Positions 33,565 through 42,980 of a stretch of 64,000 nucleotides of DNA are shown piece after piece (position 1 is the stretch's first letter; the number at the start of each line of letters is the position of its first letter). The DNA comes from Tundrisphaera sp051175315 (GTDB lineage: Bacteria; Planctomycetota; Planctomycetia; Isosphaerales; Isosphaeraceae): assembly GCF_051175315.1 (NCBI RefSeq), contig NZ_CP195100.1:744001-808000 (forward strand), in the 5' to 3' direction. Made by a program: the position numbers and the translations under genes. The notes beneath the pieces are model-generated. The model was not told the origin of the DNA. It was given only the letters and a program-made list of their open reading frames with translations, and made no database searches.

Positions 33565-36283
33565 CGCCGCGGGTCTCCGCCACCGGGGCCAGGAGGTTCT
33601 CGACCGGGGCATAGTCGTCGGTCAGGATGATCCCGCGCGATCGGGCCTTGATGGCGTCCATGTCTTCCTTGGAGTAGGGCTTGGGCTCCAGGAGCTGGTC
33701 ATCCTGGAAGAACCGGGGGTCGTCGTCGCGCCCGCCCAGGATGTCCAGGTCCAGGGGCTTCCTGGAGGCGACCACCACGAAGGTCTCGCGGAGCCCGCTG
33801 CCGGGCGTGGAGTCGGTCCCGAAGACGTAGATGTGGTCGAACGTCTTCCGCGCCGTCTCGATCCACGAGCCGAGGAAGCCGCCGTAGCGGAGGGCCTTGG
33901 CTTTCTCCCTGGCCAGGGCGGTCTCCATGGCGTTGGCCGGCGGGTTCTTCATCGCCGCGACTTCCTTACGTGCCTTCTCCTCGGCCTTGGCGTCGGACTC
34001 GTAGACGTCGATGATGTTGATCATGTAGACGCCGTCCGGGTCCATCATCGTGGCGAGCTTGTCGTTGAACTCGCGGGTGGTGAGGTGCCAGGGGACCGAG
34101 AAGTCGTTGAACGCGTCGCCGAAGACGATGTCGAACTGCTTCTTGCCCTGGTTCCGCTCGACGAACTGGCGGGCGTCGCCCCAGGTGGTCTTGATCGGCG
34201 TGTCTTTGGGCAGACCCAGGGCCGCATGGTTGGCGCGGGTGACGGCCGGGTCGATCTCCGCGACCTCGGCCACCGAGCCGGGGTAGGTGTGCTGGATGTA
34301 GCGCTGGAAGGTGTAGGCCCCGCCGCCCAGGAACATGGTGTTGATGGCGGTGGGGTCCTTGGCCGCGGGATCCTTGGCCAGCCGGGCCCTCTTCTTGGCC
34401 TTGGCGACCCGGTCGGACACCAGGGCGTAGATGTGCTCGTAGTCGTAGTCGAGCCGCTCGGGGTGGTCGAGGATGAAGTAGCCGTGGATCAGGTTGTCCA
34501 GGACCAGGGTCCGCTTCTTCCCCTCGGCGTCCTGCGAGTTCTCGACCTTGATGTAGTAATAGTTGCTCTCGTCGATCCAGGCCAGCCCGTCTTCCTCGTT
34601 GGTGTCGGGGTCGAAGGTCGCCTCGCGGAGCCCCCAGGCCTGCCCCTGCTTCGGGATGGAGTTGATCGCATTCTGGAACCAGTTCAGGCGTCGTCCCTGC
34701 TGTTCGGGGAACAGCGGCCCGGGCATGTACGCGATCACGCACATCCCGAGCGGGATGCCCGCCCAGACCGCGTGCCAGGTGGTGCCCAGCACCGTGGCGG
34801 CCAGGGCCATCAGGGTGGCCACCAGCAGGATCACCCCCTTGGTGCCCAGCACGTCGATCAGCAGGAACCCGGTCAAGAACGTCCCGAGGATGCTGCCCAC
34901 CATGCCCCAGGCGTACACGGCGCCGATGGCGCCGCCGGTCCTCTTGGTGCGGCGGACCCGCTCGATGGCCAGCTTGGCCATGACCGGGCTGACCGTCCCC
35001 AGCGCGACCGACGGGAGGAAGAACGCCACGAACGTGACCAGGAAGACCCGGACGCCCCAGCTCCGGCCGGTCATCGTGATCGCCGTGCTGAGCAGCGAAC
35101 CGCCGCCGGAGATCAAGGGCTCGCGCGGCTCATCCTTGAAGAAGTAGCCGATCGGGTTGGACACCAGCCAGCGGGGCGGGCTCTCCAGGAACAGGACCGA
35201 CAGCAGGAGGGCCGACGCCGCCAGGAACAGCCAGCTCGCCTGCTTCTCCCTTTTGATGAAGTCGGCGAGCTTGCCGCCCAGGAAGTTGCCCAGGCTGAGC
35301 CCGCCCAGCAGCACGCCGATCACGCTGGTCCAGCCGTAGATGCTCGACCCCAGGTGCCGCGACACCAGCCGGCCGGCGGCCATCTCGAAGGCCATGAACG
35401 CCAGGCTGATCAGGAACGACAGCGCCGCCAGGTCGCCGAGCTTCGGCCTGTGGGACAGCTCCATCCCGGACAGATCGGCCTCGTCGGGGGCCTCCGGGGG
35501 CAGCTTGGCCTGCACCAGCCGGACGACGCCGATCGCCGCCAGCATCAGCGCCAGGACGTGCCCGACCAGCGCGAGGGGGTTGATCGCGATGCCGCCCACC
35601 ACCACGCCCGGCACCGGCACCGACCGCACCACCGGGCCGATCGAACCCAAGGCCAGGAAGGCCGCGGTCAGGAGGCCGAGCACGCGGCCGACCCGATCCC
35701 CGCCCAGCATCATCGTGGCCAGCAGGGCCAGGGCGGCGGCCACCAGGGTGATGATCGTGGTGGTCGAGGCCAGGTACATCAGCTGATAGCCGGCCAGGAA
35801 CGTCCCGGCGATCGACCCCACGGCGCCCAGCGTGTAGACGTCGCCGATGGCGGAGCCGGACTTGTGGGCCTGCTCGACGGCCAGCTTGGCCACCACCGGG
35901 CCGATCATCCCGAGGACGGTGCCGGGGATCAGGAAGTCGATGGTGACCAGCGAGATCGTCCGGACCCAGGTCGGCACCCCCTCCACGGGGATCAGCCCGC
36001 CCAGCGCGTTGATCCAGAGGCAGCCCAGCGTCAGCGCCGTGGCCAGGGCATACAGGGGCCCGATCACCCGGAGCGGCTGCGAGCGGTCCGCCAGGCGACC
36101 GCCCAGGACGTTGCCCAGGCAGATCCCCCCCAGCATGATCCCGATGACGCTGGTCCAGACGTCCAGCGACGCGCCCACGTGGCGTGCCACCAGGCGGCTG
36201 GCCACGAGTTCCAGGATCATGATCACCAGGCTGCTGAAGAAGGCGAGGAGATAAGGCAGGATGCGGACGGCGGGGCCGTTCAT
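33557..36283 (-). CDS. Fused MFS-like / spermidine-synthase-like protein
   Basis: Protein of 908 residues. Two related membrane halves come first: residues about 8-70 (FFSSLVIMILELVASRLVARHVGAS) and about 290-350 (FLISLAFMAFEMAAGRLVSRHLGSS) share the same motif, including WTSVIG-x-x-LGG. Each half is followed by a GTVLG/GTVSP-x-x-AKLA element. The C-terminal domain, from about 570 on, is spermidine-synthase-like: MFLGGGAYTFQRYI, the EID acidic loop at VAEVAEIDPAV, and the region FDIVFGDAFNDFSVPWHL. Fusions of this kind are common in bacteria, but a doubled membrane module is larger than usual. Whether it makes a polyamine is unproven. The ATG at 36283 starts MNGPAVRILPYLL. Confidence 0.85.
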   Translation of the reverse strand: MNGPAVRILPYLLAFFSSLVIMILELVASRLVARHVGASLDVWTSVIGIMLGGICLGNVLGGRLADRSQPLRVIGPLYALATALTLGCLWINALGGLIPVEGVPTWVRTISLVTIDFLIPGTVLGMIGPVVAKLAVEQAHKSGSAIGDVYTLGAVGSIAGTFLAGYQLMYLASTTTIITLVAAALALLATMMLGGDRVGRVLGLLTAAFLALGSIGPVVRSVPVPGVVVGGIAINPLALVGHVLALMLAAIGVVRLVQAKLPPEAPDEADLSGMELSHRPKLGDLAALSFLISLAFMAFEMAAGRLVSRHLGSSIYGWTSVIGVLLGGLSLGNFLGGKLADFIKREKQASWLFLAASALLLSVLFLESPPRWLVSNPIGYFFKDEPREPLISGGGSLLSTAITMTGRSWGVRVFLVTFVAFFLPSVALGTVSPVMAKLAIERVRRTKRTGGAIGAVYAWGMVGSILGTFLTGFLLIDVLGTKGVILLVATLMALAATVLGTTWHAVWAGIPLGMCVIAYMPGPLFPEQQGRRLNWFQNAINSIPKQGQAWGLREATFDPDTNEEDGLAWIDESNYYYIKVENSQDAEGKKRTLVLDNLIHGYFILDHPERLDYDYEHIYALVSDRVAKAKKRARLAKDPAAKDPTAINTMFLGGGAYTFQRYIQHTYPGSVAEVAEIDPAVTRANHAALGLPKDTPIKTTWGDARQFVERNQGKKQFDIVFGDAFNDFSVPWHLTTREFNDKLATMMDPDGVYMINIIDVYESDAKAEEKARKEVAAMKNPPANAMETALAREKAKALRYGGFLGSWIETARKTFDHIYVFGTDSTPGSGLRETFVVVASRKPLDLDILGGRDDDPRFFQDDQLLEPKPYSKEDMDAIKARSRGIILTDDYAPVENLLAPVAETRGDD

Positions 36284-36519
36284 GGAACGCTCGCTGGTGG
36301 TGGCACCGGGACGGACAGAATCGACCCAATTTATCCGGCGCGTCCACCTCCCACAACCGAGCAGGACCCCGGGGCCGGATCGCGGGCCCGTCGCCGCGTC
36401 CGCTCGATGGCGGGGGTGGCCGCGCAGACGTCGGGTTCGTGGCGGAGTGAGGCGAAAAGGCCCGTCGTGCAGCGTCCGCCGACGTCGAGTCTCCCAGTAA
36501 GACGCCGTCGCGACTCGAT

Positions 36520-36540
36520 CCGGCCCGGAAGCCGGGCCGG
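36520..36540. repeat. Perfect GC-rich hairpin
   Basis: CCGGCCCGG at 36520-36528 pairs with CCGGGCCGG at 36532-36540 around AAG. No T tract follows on either strand, so it is not a classical terminator. It lies 30 bp upstream of the TTGACA box. Confidence 0.5.
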
Positions 36541-36569
36541 GTGGCCGAACGATTTCGGATGGAGCCCCG

Positions 36570-36598
36570 TTGACAGCCGGGGGATAACATCCTACGGT
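36570..36598 (+). promoter_or_regulatory. Candidate sigma-70-type promoter for the small membrane gene and pfkB-family gene
   Basis: A perfect TTGACA (36570-36575) and TACGGT (36593-36598) are separated by 17 bp, and the start codon is 42 bp downstream of the second box. The -10 match is only partial, so this is a candidate by spacing and position. Confidence 0.4.
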
Positions 36599-36639
36599 TC
36601 CCGCACACGTTCAGGACAACCTCGAGGCGGAGGCTCACG

Positions 36640-36939
36640 ATGGATCACTTCCCTGGCGACGCGGGGTGCGCGGAGCGCGACGGCTCCCTCCTCGACGGGA
36701 TCGTGGTCGGCCTGGCCCTGGAGGTCGGGTTCGGTTCGATCCTCGCCGCGGTGGCCGGCCAGATCCGCCCGTCCGCCTGGTCCCTGCCGGTCGCGCCGGC
36801 CGGCCTGCTGATCCTCGCCGGTTTCGCGTTCGCCCTGGTCGCGAGCACCTGCCTGGAGCCGTCCGCCGGCCTCCTGTCGCTGCTCGACGGGCGCCCCCGG
36901 CGTCGCGGCCCGGCCGATCCGCCGTCGCCGCTCCATTGA
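36640..36939 (+). CDS. Small membrane protein, unknown function
   Basis: Protein of 99 residues with two hydrophobic segments (LLDGIVVGLALEVGFGSILAAVAG and LLILAGFAFALVASTCL). GGCGGAGG precedes the ATG at a normal distance, and the predicted promoter is correctly placed. The gene ends 16 bp before the PfkB-family gene on the same strand and is probably cotranscribed with it. I do not recognise the family. Confidence 0.6.
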   Translation: MDHFPGDAGCAERDGSLLDGIVVGLALEVGFGSILAAVAGQIRPSAWSLPVAPAGLLILAGFAFALVASTCLEPSAGLLSLLDGRPRRRGPADPPSPLH

Positions 36940-36955
36940 CGCGAACGGCGCCGCC

Positions 36956-37897
36956 ATGATCCTCTGCGTCACGGCCAACCCCTGCCTCGACAAGACCCTG
37001 GCGGTGCCTCGCTGGTCGCCCGGCGACAACGTCCGGGGCACGTCGCTGCGCGAGGTGGTCGGCGGCAAGGGGAACAACGTCGCGCGGGCGCTGGCCCGAC
37101 TGGGCCGACCGGCCCGGCCCGCGACGTTCCTGGGCGGGGTCATGGGGGACCTCTGCGAGGCCCTGCTCCGCGAAGATGACGGCTTCGACCCCCTGATCGT
37201 GCCGACCCGCTCCGCCACCCGGGTGATCCTGACCGTGCGGGGCCCGGACGACGCGGCCACCGCCTTCTTCGACCCCGACCCCGACATCGCCGCCGACGAG
37301 GCCGCGACGCTGGTCGAGCGGGTGGAGTCGTCCCTGGGCCGGGGCGGGATCGAGGCGCTGACGCTGTCCGGTTCCAGCCCGTCCGCCGCGACCCACGGTC
37401 TGTACGCCGCCCTCGCGGGGGCCGCGAAGCGGCACGGCATCCCCGCCTTCGTCGACACCTACGGCCCGGCGCTCGCGGCCTTCCGCGACGCCTGGCCCGA
37501 CGCGATCCAGCTCAACCGCCGCGAGGCCGCCGCCCACCTCCGGATCGCCGATCCGACCGAGGCCGACCTCGCCGGGCTGCTCGACTCCTGGGCACGGAGC
37601 GGGATCCGGTCGGCGATCGTGACCGACGGGCCCGGCCGGGTGCTGGCCCGGGTCGACGGCCGGTCGTTCCGCGTCCATCCCCCCCGGATCGAGGCGGTCA
37701 ATCCCATCGGCTCGGGAGACTGCCTCCTGGCCGGGTGCGTCGATGGTTGGCTCGGCGGCCTGGACCCGGCCGCGATGCTCCGCCGGGCGGTCGCCTCGGC
37801 CACCGCCAATGCGCTGACGTGGGATGCCGGGGGCATCGATCTGGCCACGGTGAAGCGGCTCGAAGCGGACGTGATGGTCGAGGAAGTTGCAGGCTGA
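36956..37897 (+). CDS. PfkB-family sugar kinase, 1-phosphofructokinase-like
   Basis: Protein of 313 residues of the PfkB/ribokinase family, closest in pattern to 1-phosphofructokinase/tagatose-6-phosphate kinases. Early NPCLDKTL and VGGKGNNVARALARLG (residues about 39-54) are the sugar-site motifs, and NPIGSGDCLLAG at about 246-257 carries the anion hole and the catalytic Asp. DGRV/RVD and EADV follow near the end. It would phosphorylate a sugar phosphate with ATP in the cytoplasm. The exact sugar is not determined by these motifs. The ATG at 36956 begins MILCVTANPCLDK, as expected for the subfamily. Confidence 0.88.
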   Translation: MILCVTANPCLDKTLAVPRWSPGDNVRGTSLREVVGGKGNNVARALARLGRPARPATFLGGVMGDLCEALLREDDGFDPLIVPTRSATRVILTVRGPDDAATAFFDPDPDIAADEAATLVERVESSLGRGGIEALTLSGSSPSAATHGLYAALAGAAKRHGIPAFVDTYGPALAAFRDAWPDAIQLNRREAAAHLRIADPTEADLAGLLDSWARSGIRSAIVTDGPGRVLARVDGRSFRVHPPRIEAVNPIGSGDCLLAGCVDGWLGGLDPAAMLRRAVASATANALTWDAGGIDLATVKRLEADVMVEEVAG

Positions 37898-37967
37898 GGG
37901 GGAGCGAGGGGGGAGGTCCGGCTTCGCCTGGGGGGATGGGGCGAGCCGAGGAGGCGGGGCGGGCGGC

Positions 37968-38651
37968 TCAGCAGGCGCCGGAGCGGGCGAGGACGACCCA
38001 GACGGTGCGGAGGAGGATGCGGAGGTCGAGGCCCAGGGACCAGTTCTCGACGTATTCGAGGTCCAGGCGGATCATCGTCTCGCTATCGGCATCGCTCCGT
38101 CCGCCGACCTGCCAGGGCCCCGTCACGCCGGGCATCACGCTCAGCCGGTGGGCATAGCCCAGAGGGTTGATGTCCGCCAGCTTCTGGCTGTCGCGGATCT
38201 GGAGGGGCCGGGGGCCCACCAGGCTCATCTCGCCCATCAGGACGTTCCACAACTGCGGGATCTCATCGAGGCTGGTCTTGCGGAGGAACCTTCCGAGCCG
38301 GGTGACGCGCGGGTCGTCCTTGATCTTGAACAGGACGCCGCCGGCCACCTCGTTCAGGGCCTCCAACTCGCGGAGGCGGGACTCCGCATCGGGGATCATG
38401 GTGCGAAACTTCAGGCAAAAGAAGGTGCGCCCGCCCAACCCCATCCGAGCCTGGCGGAACAGGATCGGGCCCCGCGATTCGAGCCGGATCAGGACGGCGA
38501 TCGCCGCGATCACCGGCAGGAGCAGCACCAGGCCGAGCCCCGCGCCCACCACGTCGATCGCACGCTTCATCGGCGAGCAGCCCGCCCGAATCGTGCGGCC
38601 CGTCCGCGAGGTTGCCGAGAGGTCGAGGGATGAGTAGCAAGTTTGAAGCAT
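37968..38651 (-). CDS. Sugar transferase (bacterial polyprenyl-phosphate phosphosugar transferase family)
   Basis: Protein of 227 residues that would transfer a sugar phosphate from a nucleotide sugar to undecaprenyl phosphate, starting polysaccharide or glycan assembly. Visible marks are KRAIDVVGAGLGLVLLLPVIA (the single membrane helix), FCLKFRTM, and the catalytic stretch DEIPQLWNVLMGEMSLVGPRP with PGVTGPWQVGGRSD. It is the short PglC-like type, without the N-terminal four-helix part of WbaP. The ATG at 38651 is uncertain; an internal start at 38570 (MKRAIDVV) begins exactly at the family core. It stands alone; no other glycan genes are adjacent. Confidence 0.87.
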   Translation of the reverse strand: MLQTCYSSLDLSATSRTGRTIRAGCSPMKRAIDVVGAGLGLVLLLPVIAAIAVLIRLESRGPILFRQARMGLGGRTFFCLKFRTMIPDAESRLRELEALNEVAGGVLFKIKDDPRVTRLGRFLRKTSLDEIPQLWNVLMGEMSLVGPRPLQIRDSQKLADINPLGYAHRLSVMPGVTGPWQVGGRSDADSETMIRLDLEYVENWSLGLDLRILLRTVWVVLARSGAC

Positions 38652-38912
38652 GGTTGAAATCGTCGAGAACCGTTGGACCTTTGCGAGGGACCCGGCGGGT
38701 CGACCGGGTCCTGCCTCTCCAGGAATCTAGGTTATAACGTCCGTTCGCGTTTTCAGTGACGACGGAAACCGGGATGTTGCACCAATTCAACACCCCGAGT
38801 CGGGGAATTCCCGGAGTTTTCCGGGCGGATGCCACGGATCGTGCGACCGGCACGATGCCCGGCCCGGTGGGGCGGGCATCGTGCCGGATGAAGCGAGCCT
38901 GGGCGAGTCCGA
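38652..38912. other. Intergenic region, 261 bp
   Basis: No gene is evident. It separates the sugar transferase start from the 3' end of the Gfo/Idh/MocA gene, both on the minus strand, so it should contain the sugar transferase promoter. The most AT-rich stretch (CTAGGTTATAACG at about 38727) reads GTTATAACC on the minus strand and could supply a -10 box, but no good -35 partner is seen. Confidence 0.3.
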
Positions 38913-40196
38913 TCAGGCGAATTTGTGGATCCCGGGGATCGGGATCGCGGCGTGCGGCGCGTCGCCCCAGGCGAATTCCTTGGGGACGAGGGCTTCCTGG
39001 GAGTTCATCGCCTTATCCCAGGTGATGACCTCGCCGGTATAGGCGGCCATCCGGCCCATCAGGGCCAGAAGCGTGCTGTACGCCCCCTGCTCGGCGTTGT
39101 TGATCGGCCGCCCGGCGCGGATCGCGGCGAACATCTCGTTGTGCTCGGACTGGTACATGTCCAGCGGCTTGCCGGCCGACTCGTACCGCCACTTGTTGGC
39201 GCCCGTGATCCGCTTGTTGAAGACCTCGGCGCGACCCTTGGTGCCCTGGATGAAGTCGGCGGTCTGGGAGGCCGTCTCGGCCCAGTGCCGGCACTGGTGG
39301 TAGCCCCGGACGTCGTTGGGATACTCGTAGACGATCGAGAAGTGGTCCCAGATGTTGCCGTACTTGGCGTCGGTCCGGACCTGCCTGCCGCCCACGCCCC
39401 AGCACTTGGTGGGCGGGGCGTCGCCGAGGGCCCAGGCCATCGTGTCGATGCCGTGGACCGCCTGCTCGACGATGTGGTCGCCGCTCAGCCACGAGTAGTA
39501 ATACCAGTTGCGCATCTGGTATTCCATGTCGTTGGAGCACTGCTCGCGGGTGCGGCGGGGATCCCAGACGCCCCGGGAATTGTAGGTGGTCTCGACGGAG
39601 GTGATGTCGCCGATGGCGCCGTCGGCCACGCGCTTCATCAGCTCGCGGCGGGGCTCGTAGTACCGCCAGCAGAAGCCGTGGGTGGCGGCGAGCCCCTTGG
39701 CCTTGGATTCCTTGGCGGCGTCCAGGAACATCCGGAGGCCGGGGCCGTCCACGGCCATCGGCTTCTCGATGAAGGCGTGCTTGCCCTTGGCGACGGCGTA
39801 GGCGAAGTGGATCGGCCGGAACCCCGGCGGGGTGGCCAGGAGGACGACGTCGACCGCGTCGATCACGTTCTTGTAGGCGTCGAAGCCGCTGAACCGGGCG
39901 TCCGAGGGGACGTCGACCCGCTCGGCGACCGCGGAGCCCTTGAGGGTGGAGAAGCTCGATTCGATCTGGTCGGGGAAGGCGTCGCCCATGGCGACCAGGC
40001 GGTTGCCCGGGTCGGCGGTCAGGGCCTGCTCGGCGGCGCCGGTGCCCCGGCCGCCGCAGCCGACCAGCCCGATCTTGAGGGTGTCGCTCCCCCCGGCGTA
40101 GGCGTTGGCCGCGATGTTCGCCGACGAGGCCACCGCGGCCACGGTCGCGGCCGACTGGAACAGGAAGGTGCGCCGGTTCGCGTTCGGTGTCTGCAT
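38913..40196 (-). CDS. Tat-exported Gfo/Idh/MocA-family oxidoreductase
   Basis: Protein of 427 residues. The start MQTPNANRRTFLFQSAATVA is a twin-arginine signal (RR at 8-9). The NAD(P)-binding Rossmann motif is GLVGCGGRGTGA at about 42-53, EKP at the usual position is the family lysine region, and the C-terminal beta-sheet domain includes HGIDTMAWALGD. Many planctomycetes carry numerous exported members of this family, whose substrates are probably sugars or sugar derivatives. The next gene on this strand is a PVC heme protein 153 bp upstream, also exported. No operon link is certain. Confidence 0.88.
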   Translation of the reverse strand: MQTPNANRRTFLFQSAATVAAVASSANIAANAYAGGSDTLKIGLVGCGGRGTGAAEQALTADPGNRLVAMGDAFPDQIESSFSTLKGSAVAERVDVPSDARFSGFDAYKNVIDAVDVVLLATPPGFRPIHFAYAVAKGKHAFIEKPMAVDGPGLRMFLDAAKESKAKGLAATHGFCWRYYEPRRELMKRVADGAIGDITSVETTYNSRGVWDPRRTREQCSNDMEYQMRNWYYYSWLSGDHIVEQAVHGIDTMAWALGDAPPTKCWGVGGRQVRTDAKYGNIWDHFSIVYEYPNDVRGYHQCRHWAETASQTADFIQGTKGRAEVFNKRITGANKWRYESAGKPLDMYQSEHNEMFAAIRAGRPINNAEQGAYSTLLALMGRMAAYTGEVITWDKAMNSQEALVPKEFAWGDAPHAAIPIPGIHKFA

Positions 40197-40349
40197 CAGG
40201 GGAACTCCGACGGAGGGATGGGCGGGGCGGGACGGGGGGCACGTCAGCGGGGTCGCATTGTCGCAGAGTCGGGCCCGGGAGGCAAACGGTTACTTCCCGG
40301 GCCATCCCGCCCGGGCCGAGGGATCGGCCCGGGCGGGGTGCGGGTCCGG

Positions 40350-42980
40350 TCAGTGGAACATCTTGGCGTTCCGGTCGCCCCGGGACAGGAGGTAGGCGAC
40401 CAGGTCGAGGATCTCTTCTTCGTTGAGGGTGGACAGCAGCCCTTCGGGCATCATCGAGATCGGCGACGGCTTGCTTTCCTCGATGTCATTGCGGTTGATC
40501 GACACCTGGGCGTTGGGGTCGAGCATGTCGGTGTTGATCATCATGTTGTCGCCGTTCAGGTTGACCACCCGGCCGGTGTAGACCTTGCCGTCGGTGGTGG
40601 CGACGGTGATCGCCTCGTACTGGTCGCTGATCACCTTGCTGGGGACGATGATCTGCTCCAGCAGGTCGCGGGTGCTGTAGCGCCCGGCCACGCCGGTGAG
40701 GTCGGGGCCGGCCGCCCCGCCCTCGTTGTCGTAGCGGTGGCAGGAGAAGCACTGCGTGGCCGCGAACAGCGTCCGTCCGTGGTCATAGTCGCGCTTCTTC
40801 CCCAGGCCCGACTCGACCAGGGGGACCAGTTCCTCCAGGGTCCAGGCCTTCACGAACGGGCGGGAGGCGGCGGCGGCCGTCGCCTTGGGCTTCGGCTGGG
40901 CCTCGATGATCGGCTTCAGGGCGACCTTCTCCTCCTCCGAGAGCGTGGCGAGGGCGTCGTTCTTGATGTTCTTGAGGAACCCATCGAGGCTGGCCCCGCC
41001 CTTGAAGTTGTTGGCGTCCAGGAACCACGAGAAGTAGGCCTCGCGGAGCTTGGGCGTCCAGCCGGTCTTCAGGGTCCGCAGCGACCGGGCGTAGTCGATC
41101 CGCTCCTCCTGGGTGGGCGCCTTCTCCATCAGGGCGACGGTCTTGGCGGCGGCGTCCGGGGCCTCCAGATAGATCAGGAGGTTGGACAGCTCGATGTTCA
41201 GCTCGCGTCCCGAGGCCGGGAAGGCCGGGTCGAACCGGGCGATGAGCTTGGCGACCGCGGCCTCATCGGGCTTGCCCATCCGGTTGAGCGTGACCGCGTG
41301 GACGCGCAGGAGGTCGAGCTTCTGCTGGTAGGACAGCTTCGCCCAGTCGAGCCGGGCCAGGGCGTCGAGGATCTCGCCGCGCCGCTTGGGATCCGGCTTG
41401 GGGTCGGATTCCGAGCGGTGGGCGGGGTCCTGGGCCGAGACCTGGGCCAGGGCGAGCAGGGCTTCCAGGCTGGCCTGGGGGTTGGTCTCGGCCAGGGCCT
41501 TGTCGGCCCAGGAGGCCGGGTCCTGGTGCTCGATCGCCACGCGGGCGGCGTAGCGGATGAAGCGGTCCTCGTGCGACAGGTAGGGCCAGGCGGTTTCCAC
41601 GGCCTTGGGGTCGGGGCCTTCGTGGAAGGCTTCCAGTTGCTTGCGGATCGCCCGGAGGTCGGCGCCGGCGAGCTCCGTGGTCGACGGGGCGGTGGACTCC
41701 TCGCCGGTGTAGGTCACGCGATAGAGGCCGGAGGTCGTGCGACGGCCGCCGATGGCGAAGTACATCGCCCCGTCGCCGGGGTGGACGACCAGGTCGGTGA
41801 GCGGCAGGGGCGAGCCGGTGATGAACTCTTCGAGGTCGCCGCCGTAGGCCGCGCCCTGGGGCTTGAGGTGGACGGCGTAGAGCTTGCCGTAGCTCCAGTC
41901 GCAGATGAACAGGGCGTCCTGGTACTTGGCGGGGAACTTGGCCCCGTAGCCGAAGGCGACGCCGGTGGGGGAGCCGGGGCCGATGTTGACGACCGGCGGG
42001 AGGCTGTCGAAATAGTAGGTCGGCCACTTGCCGGCGCCGTTGCGATAGCCGAAGTCGGCCCCGCTGGCGGCGAAGCAAACCCGGGTCGGGCGATACCACG
42101 GCGTGTTCATGTCCCACTCCATGTCGGAGTCGTAGGTGAACAGGTCGCCGTCGCGGTGGAAGGCCAGGTCGAACTGGTTGCGGTAGCCCATCGAGGTCAG
42201 CTCCCAATGCTTGCCATCGGGGGAGACCTTGTAGATGCAGCCGCCGGGTGCCTTCTCGTCCCTCATGAAGCCGCGGCCGTCGGTCATCCGGGGCAGGAGG
42301 TTGTCCTCGCCCCAGACGCGCGGGACCAGCGAGTCGTCGATCTCGGTCAGCTTGGTGGCATTGCCGGCGACCACGTAGAGCGACTTGCCGTCGGGGCTCA
42401 GGGCCACGCCGTGGGGGCCGTGCTCGCCGGAGCCCTGGAGCTCGCGGAGCATCTCGACCTTGTCGAGCTGGTCGTCGTTATTCGTGTCGGTGACGCGGTA
42501 GAGCCCGCTCTTGTACGTCCCGCCGGTGTTGACGACGACGTAAAGGCTGTCAAAGGCCCACAAGAGGCCCTGGGCCTCGCCGATCTCGACCGGGATCGGC
42601 TCGACCTTCGGGTCGCCGATCGGCCCGCCGACGGGCGGGGGGGTGAGCCGGTAGAGCTTGCCATACTGGTCCGAGGCGATGATCCGGCCCTTGGGGTCGA
42701 TCGCCAGGTTGACCCACGACCCCTGCGATTCGCGGGGGACCGGGTGGATCAACTCGACCTTGAATCCCTTGGGGGCGCGGAGCTTGTCCCCGGAGGCGGC
42801 GGGTTCCTTGTTGGGCTGGGGTGCGGCCTTCTTCGCCTTGGCTTTCGCCTTCGCCTTCGCCTCGGCCTTCGCGGCCGGGTCCTGCGCGCCGACCCCGCGG
42901 GCCGAGGCGAACAGGGAGAGGCCCACGAGTGCGGCGGCGATCAATGCCGTCGAGGGGGCCCGGAAACGGATTGGGAACAT
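40350..42980 (-). CDS. PVC-type c-heme protein with propeller and HEAT-like domains
   Basis: Protein of 876 residues with a signal peptide (ALIAAALVGLSLFASARGVGA), a low-complexity Ala/Lys stretch (AKAEAKAKAKAKAKKAAP), a beta-propeller region (about 65-420; GVALSPDGKSLYVV, GYRNQFDLAFHRDGDLFTYDSD), helical repeats (about 430-640), and a C-terminal c-heme domain with CFSCH near residue 742 and Met/His ligand candidates after it. This is the usual plan of planctomycete PVC-type heme-binding CxxCH proteins. Their function is unproven; an exported oxidoreductase or sugar dehydrogenase role is inferred. It lies divergent from the histidine kinase gene. Confidence 0.88.
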   Translation of the reverse strand: MFPIRFRAPSTALIAAALVGLSLFASARGVGAQDPAAKAEAKAKAKAKAKKAAPQPNKEPAASGDKLRAPKGFKVELIHPVPRESQGSWVNLAIDPKGRIIASDQYGKLYRLTPPPVGGPIGDPKVEPIPVEIGEAQGLLWAFDSLYVVVNTGGTYKSGLYRVTDTNNDDQLDKVEMLRELQGSGEHGPHGVALSPDGKSLYVVAGNATKLTEIDDSLVPRVWGEDNLLPRMTDGRGFMRDEKAPGGCIYKVSPDGKHWELTSMGYRNQFDLAFHRDGDLFTYDSDMEWDMNTPWYRPTRVCFAASGADFGYRNGAGKWPTYYFDSLPPVVNIGPGSPTGVAFGYGAKFPAKYQDALFICDWSYGKLYAVHLKPQGAAYGGDLEEFITGSPLPLTDLVVHPGDGAMYFAIGGRRTTSGLYRVTYTGEESTAPSTTELAGADLRAIRKQLEAFHEGPDPKAVETAWPYLSHEDRFIRYAARVAIEHQDPASWADKALAETNPQASLEALLALAQVSAQDPAHRSESDPKPDPKRRGEILDALARLDWAKLSYQQKLDLLRVHAVTLNRMGKPDEAAVAKLIARFDPAFPASGRELNIELSNLLIYLEAPDAAAKTVALMEKAPTQEERIDYARSLRTLKTGWTPKLREAYFSWFLDANNFKGGASLDGFLKNIKNDALATLSEEEKVALKPIIEAQPKPKATAAAASRPFVKAWTLEELVPLVESGLGKKRDYDHGRTLFAATQCFSCHRYDNEGGAAGPDLTGVAGRYSTRDLLEQIIVPSKVISDQYEAITVATTDGKVYTGRVVNLNGDNMMINTDMLDPNAQVSINRNDIEESKPSPISMMPEGLLSTLNEEEILDLVAYLLSRGDRNAKMFH

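Larger units (their letters stand above)
36284..36639. other. 356-bp intergenic region between divergent genes
   Basis: No reading frame here looks protein-like. The region contains a perfect 9-bp inverted repeat with a 3-nt loop (36520-36528 with 36532-36540) and a sigma-70-like promoter candidate closer to the small membrane gene. The part next to 36283 should hold the promoter of the MFS/spermidine-synthase gene, but I see no clear boxes. Confidence 0.45.

Noticed and set aside
33503..36811. A 1102-codon plus-strand frame opposite the MFS/spermidine-synthase gene
   Set aside because: Shadow frame with a biased His/Gln/Asp/Arg-rich product; the minus-strand gene carries the real motifs.
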